This document shows positions 11,662 through 32,500 of a stretch of 32,500 nt of DNA, piece by piece (the stretch's first letter is position 1; each line of letters starts with the position of its first letter). The stretch is from contig CM022675.1 in NCBI GenBank assembly GCA_012295275.1, positions 14,554,463 through 14,586,962 on the forward strand. Direction: 5' to 3'. The position numbers and the translations under genes are program-made. The notes below the pieces were generated by a model, which did no database searches, was not told where the DNA came from, and saw nothing but the letters and a program-made list of their open reading frames with translations. The DNA is from Chrysomallon squamiferum. Its lineage: Eukaryota > Mollusca > Gastropoda > Neomphalida > Peltospiridae.

Positions 11662-11812
11662 GGTGTTGTCGTTGCTGTTATTATTTTTGTATTAGTATTA
11701 TTATTCTTGTTGTTATTATAATTATGATTATTGTTATTGTTATAATTATTATCATCGTCATTATCATTGTTGTTGTTGGTATTATTGTTATGGTTATCAT
11801 CATCATCATCTA
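11581..11812. repeat. (GTT)n, (ATT)n and (CAT)n tract
   Basis: Imperfect trinucleotides; the 146-residue minus-strand frame 11951-11511 is Asn/Thr/Ile repeat sequence and not a gene. Confidence 0.92.
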
Positions 11813-12358
11813 TATTTCTATCGTCTGCCACTATCATTATCACATTTGTAAATTTTTCCAGCATGCAGCCACACACTACGTTAAATAGAATAGACTTTAA
11901 GTTCTTCTCTTTGCCGCTAGCATGGTGGCCTTTATTCAGCTGATAAATCACACTCTGTGATCCGACACAACGATGTATCTATACATCTACATCAGACGAT
12001 ACATTACCTTCACTCGGGTTACACTTCCAGGCTCATAAATGCGGCAGAATTTCAGGTCATATCAACCGAGCATTTATCAAAGGAAAATATACAATGTTGT
12101 CAAGTTCGTCATTGACAAGCAAATCTCCTTCATGCCACACAGAGAATTTTTTTGACTAAAATGATACTGAATATTATTATTTTTAGTATAGTGCGTCTGT
12201 GTGTGGGTGCGTGTGCATGTCTGTACCAGAATAATCTGAAAATGGTCAAAAACAAATAATATGCTGTGACTGGACATGAGACTTGACTGAAATAATTATA
12301 AATTTAAAACGATTTCCATAGATAGCATTAATGTTTAACTGATCTTTTGTAAAATCAT
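11813..12358. other. unique segment
   Basis: Ordinary complexity, including a short GTGT/GTGC-rich run at about 12195-12220. No gene seen. Confidence 0.5.
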
Positions 12359-12589
12359 TTATTATTGTTGTTGATGTTGTTGCTGGGTTGTTGTTGTTAT
12401 TATTATTATTGTTGTTGTTTTATTATTATTATTATTACTATAATCATCATCATTATTATTATTATTATTATGATTATTAGAATTATTAGTATTCATGAAT
12501 TCATGAATTTATTATTGTAAGAATATTATTAAATATTTTGTATACTGGAAATTAACATAAATATATTACATTTCTGAAGTTGTTAAAGC

Positions 12590-12644
<55 letters not shown>

Positions 12645-12700
12645 TAATGACAACAACAACAATAACAGGAGTAACAATGATAATAATAATAATAACTATT
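12359..12700. repeat. (GTT)n, (TTA)n and (TAA)n arrays
   Basis: GTT/TTA units at about 12359-12480 and TAA at about 12591-12695 in the opposite strand sense. Confidence 0.92.
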
Positions 12701-13205
12701 TTACTTCTGCATATTTCTTGTGTTTTTGTTTTTTGTTATTGTTTAATATTTAATTGTTTTTACTTATTTATTTACTTTTATACTAATTAAGTTAATTAAA
12801 ATATCTATTGTAAAAAAAGGTATGTTATGTTATTTTTTATTTTGCATCCTTTTCTATTTATGTATTTCTTTATTATTTTTACTTTCATGTTTATTTATTC
12901 GTTTATCCATTTACTTAATTATTCACTGATATAGTCATTCATTCATTCATTCATTCATCAATCCATCCATCCATTTGTTTGTTTATTTGTTTACGTGAAT
13001 GTATAACATATATATAAATCCTATCACACAGTATTTCATTTGTTTATTTTATTCATCGCATTCAACTTCATTTCATTATGACATGATTTCTCATGTCAAA
13101 ATTATTCAAAAGACAAAGAAAAATCTCATACAGTAAATATGAACATCTAGCATCATTTTAATTCAGTTACTGGGTGTGTGTCTTTTATCAACAAACAACT
13201 CTTCA
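12701..13205. other. AT-rich segment with (CATT)n and (CCAT)n
   Basis: Short CATT/CCAT/TTTG units at about 12938-12990; no gene. Confidence 0.6.
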
Positions 13206-13216
13206 GAGTAAAGACC

Positions 13217-13460
13217 CACTTCATTTTGAGTAGCCACTTCATTTTGAGTAATCACTTCATTCCATCATCTTAACCTCCATGAAAGTTTACAGATTTTTTT
13301 TACCACTGTTTTTGTGCATTCTATGTTTGTATGCACTTCATTTTGAGCAAGTATTTCACTCAGTCACATGGCTTATATATCAATCTTATTTGAGTACTTT
13401 TGTGACCAATTCCGTGTGATTTTATGTGTTGTAGCCAGTACATTTTGAGTGGCACTTCAG
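13217..13460. repeat. spaced repeat of CACTTCATTTTGAGTA
   Basis: Full or nearly full copies at 13217-13232, 13235-13250 and 13334-13349, partial ones at 13253, 13441 and 13453. The first three starts are exactly 18 bp apart. Confidence 0.85.
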
Positions 13461-13800
13461 TATTCAGTACGTTTTCGCTTCACTGAAGTTCTGAGTTTCA
13501 CTGAGATTACGAATGTCATAGATATTTCGTATTTTAGAGAGGAAATGGACTTCACTGCTTCATTCACTGAGTTTTCATTTACATTTCTGATACTAAAAAT
13601 GGTGTTTTCGAATTATTCATTAGTTCTGTAAGTCGATATTCATATTCGAATATTCAAACTGAAATTATAAACTGTGCTTGCTGTTGAAGTAGCTGTGGTG
13701 AAAGCAGTTAAAATATATGACATTGTGTATGAGAAAAGAAACATATGCAACGTCAGTCACCATGTTAACGATACCATTTCATCATCTAAATTGTACCTTC
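13461..13800. other. unique segment 3' of Mox
   Basis: Continues with TTCACTGAG-like phrases to about 13570. The plus-strand frame 13449-13631 is built from them. No supported gene. Confidence 0.5.
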
Positions 13801-13861
13801 GTTATATCAGATTTCGAATATATCTTTCTTCTTTTTTTTCTTTTTTTTTTTTTCTTTTCTT
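13801..13861. repeat. pyrimidine-rich T/C tract
   Basis: TTTTTTC-type sequence. Confidence 0.85.
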
Positions 13862-13867
13862 TTTATT
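13862..13867 (-). terminator. candidate poly(A) signal AATAAA
   Basis: TTTATT on the plus strand reads AATAAA in the Mox sense, about 212 bp past the stop codon. The downstream side is A-rich in the sense strand rather than GU-rich, which weakens the call. Many other TTTATT strings occur further downstream because of the simple repeats. Confidence 0.3.
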
Positions 13868-14079
13868 CATTTGGGTATAATTATTACAGGAAATTTGTTT
13901 CAGTTTTTAAACAATTTTTTTTCTCATCTTTTTCATCCTCTTTCTTTTCTAAGGAATAATAATTTCAAAAGGTCGGAATAGGAATATTGAATTGCTTCCG
14001 CTTCTCCTTTTTGCACGCATGAGCAGTTAGATGAAAGGGACGTAACTCATGTATCACAGTTAACTGTTCAAACACGTTG
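13862..14079 (-). other. presumed 3' UTR of Mox
   Basis: About 215 bp between the TAA stop and the first AATAAA on the minus strand. The sequence is of mixed complexity near the stop and becomes a pyrimidine-rich plus-strand tract toward 13862. No open frame continues from the Mox C-terminus. The true end of the transcript is unknown. Confidence 0.4.
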
Positions 14080-30741
<16,662 letters not shown>

Positions 30742-31440
30742 CAAGATAACGTCAACAACAACAAACAAAAAATTTGTTTGTTTCCCGGCACGTGACTTGT
30801 AAAAATATCAAAATAATGATCTTGTCAGTTGATTCAAACAAGTAGATACAAAATAAAATTTTCCAATATTTGTCACAACGAATATTTTTTACCTTTAAAC
30901 ATTTTCTAGTGTAAAGAAATTCAAACGTTTCTAGTTTAATAATTCCACTGTTATTTCTAAACCTTTCCGTCCACTCGCTTTCTTTTCTTAATCCTTTCGT
31001 CTTTTTTATATAAAGTCCAAAAAACTCACATACACTCCTGTACTGGAATATCGACGGAGTTCACAAATTGTTTCGTCAGTTGGGTTAATGTGTGAGCGAA
31101 AAAAAAGAGGCAGCGAGAAGAAAAAAAATAACGAAACCAAAAGTCATGCCAAGAATTGTTTAGCGTCGACTTCTAACATCGTGCTTACTCTCGCCTGCTG
31201 AAAATGGTTTCTGCAGCTTCGGGATAGTTGACTTGTTGCGAAGCAAAACACAGCTCCACTGAGATCAGGTGTCATATTCTCTCGCCGTCTGCTCAATCCA
31301 TCATCCCGCGGAAGAATACGAGAAACAGTTCGCCATCGAACGCCGACATGTTATGCAGTGCTACGCAGATGAAATAAGTGCTCTACCGAAATCGTTCTTC
31401 ATATTTCTTTCTTTCTTTTCTTCTGTATATTATATCTAGC
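30742..31440 (-). promoter_or_regulatory. presumed 5' UTR and proximal promoter region of Mox
   Basis: Sequence of ordinary complexity with several CpGs, clearly unlike the flanking simple repeats. It directly precedes the Mox start. Besides the TATA-like box it holds CACGTG-type sequence at 30789-30794 (CACGTG on both strands) and TGATGGAT on the minus strand at 31303-31296, which fits the PBX-HOX consensus TGATNNAT. Single short matches like these are expected by chance and only suggest candidates. Confidence 0.45.
31003..31010 (-). promoter_or_regulatory. TATA-like box of Mox
   Basis: On the minus strand this reads TATAAAAA, inside TTTATATAAAAAAG. It lies about 260 bp upstream of the first ATG, which would put a start of transcription near 30975 and give a 5' UTR of about 230 nt without an intron. 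The core TTTATATAAA is symmetrical and could serve either direction. I see no strong initiator at the expected distance, so the call is tentative. Confidence 0.4.
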
Positions 31441-31475
31441 TGTCTCTTTAATTTATTTATTTACTTACATATTTA
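31441..31475. repeat. short (TTTA)-rich stretch
   Basis: TTTA/TTAC units upstream of the Mox promoter region. Confidence 0.6.
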
Positions 31476-31837
31476 TTTTGTCTGTTTTCTTTTTTCATTT
31501 GTTTTTCTTTCCTTTTTTTCTAAATGAATGCCTAACAAGTAAAAATGTACCACTAACATTGAACAGAGTGTATTTATCTATGTATATATGTTTGATATAC
31601 GTATTTATAAATATTTTACATTTAATCTTCGGTCGCGTGCATTTATATGTGTCTGAATGTGTTATATTGCAGTAAGTCTTTATAATCTCTGAACACGTTA
31701 TTGTGATGGTGAAGATTCCAGACTGTTTTAAATTTAATGACTAGCTTTATCTCACATAATTATAGTGTTCATATGATTTAATATATAAATGTGTGTGCAA
31801 TCTTTTTTCTTCTTTTGTGTGGTGCATGTGACAACTA
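31476..31837. other. AT-rich upstream region
   Basis: No gene recognised. Confidence 0.5.
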
Positions 31838-31982
31838 ATTTATTCATTCAAATCTTTTAACACTTACATATAGTGTCAAAATAATTTTATATATAGACAC
31901 GTATAAATTATATATTATTATCATCATCATCATTATTATTATTACATGTGTATAAATGTGATAAGATTTGAATGAATTAATC
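31838..31982. mobile_element. small element with inverted ends (MITE-like)
   Basis: ATTCATTCAAATCTT at 31842-31856 and its exact reverse complement AAGATTTGAATGAAT at 31963-31977. Weaker complementarity extends on both sides of the arms (CACTTACATA against TATAAATGTG). The core holds a GTGTC/GACAC pair and a CAT/TTA array. The size and form fit a miniature inverted-repeat transposon, but no family or clear target duplication is recognised. Confidence 0.5.
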
Positions 31983-32039
31983 GCTCAACATGCAAACGAT
32001 CACATAATCTCTTCTTTCTTTCTCTATACATATTCTTAT

Positions 32040-32296
32040 TTTTTCGTTCTATCTTTTCTTTTCATGTTTTAATTATATTGATATTTTAATTTTTTAAAGT
32101 TTTAGTTTTTAGTTGTTTTTTATAATTTAGTTTAATTTTTATTTATTTAATTTATTTTTATTTTTTTCATGCTGTTGTTTTAAATAATTTTTTTATTTCC
32201 TGCTACTTTCATTGCTCTCTGATTTATTTATTTTTCTTTCATGCAGCCTTTTTATTTTTTTTTTTTTATTTATTTTTTTTTTTTTTTTTTTTTTTG
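32040..32296. repeat. T-rich tract
   Basis: TTTA/TTTTA units and long T-runs at about 32248-32295. Confidence 0.9.
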
Positions 32297-32500
32297 AAAC
32301 AATCTTTTTTCTTCTTTTTCTAAACGCATATACGAAAATCTGCGAGAATTTCCGAAAAGATGTTTTCCGGACATTCTTAATGTTTTACGAAATTTACGAT
32401 AATTACCGATTAGTTCCGAGCATTCGTAAATCACAAGAGATTACATTTGATAGTCAGCGAATAGACATAAATCAACAGAGAGAAGTTTTTAAATATTTAT
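32297..32500. other. unique sequence at the window edge
   Basis: Ordinary complexity with recurrent ACGA and CCGA words; no gene recognised. Confidence 0.45.

Noticed and set aside
11511-11951. 146-residue minus-strand open frame
   Set aside because: It is the (GTT)n/(ATT)n array read as Asn/Thr/Ile runs; no splice sites or motif.
30742-30768. Extension of Mox exon 1 upstream to a TTG codon
   Set aside because: There is no ATG between the stop at 30810-30808 and 30741; a TTG start is not expected in an animal nuclear gene.

Overview
The window looks like nuclear DNA from an animal: AT-rich, packed with microsatellites and minisatellites, and holding one recognisable protein-coding gene whose exons are split by GT-AG introns. 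I see no bacterial operons, no rRNA or tRNA genes and no CRISPR array. The gene is a homeobox gene of the Mox (Meox/Gax) family on the minus strand. The dense (TTA)n, (TTTA)n, (CATA)n, (CA)n and (GA)n arrays and the Mox sequence suggest a lophotrochozoan, perhaps a mollusc, but I cannot name the species from sequence alone.

Layout, read in the sense of the gene (right to left). Positions 30742-31440 are the presumed 5' UTR and promoter, with a TATA-like box at 31003-31010. Coding exon 1 (30741-30294) encodes the N-terminal region. Intron 1 (30293-14827) is about 15.5 kb. Exon 2 (14826-14657) encodes a short linker and homeodomain positions 1-44. Intron 2 (14656-14248) is about 0.4 kb and rich in CAGA-type repeats. 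Exon 3 (14247-14080) encodes homeodomain positions 45-60 and a short C-terminal tail ending in TAA. The joined frame is intact: 261 codons plus stop from the first in-frame ATG. A possible poly(A) signal lies about 210 bp past the stop.

Positions 1-13860, downstream of the gene, hold no gene I can support. They are dominated by T-rich simple repeats on the plus strand, one approximately 48-bp minisatellite (928-1315), and a few islands of more complex, CpG-containing sequence (about 3000-3480, 7500-8100, 9600-10060, 10560-10870).

Intron 1 is where most unexplained structure lies. It holds a pair of 146-bp direct repeats about 98% identical (15164-15309 and 17905-18050), two minisatellites between them (15713-16440 and about 16840-17350), two plus-strand open stretches of unusually complex composition (15462-15703, with splice-like ends, and 18240-18458), a decayed repeat family of roughly 140-176 bp units (24484-25110 with a further copy near 26050), a dispersed repeat with a partner 3' of the gene (9309-9380 and 20092-20160), and several sites resembling regulatory motifs. 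Upstream of the gene is a small element with 15-bp inverted arms (31842-31977). None of these has been compared with a database; the calls rest on reading the sequence only.
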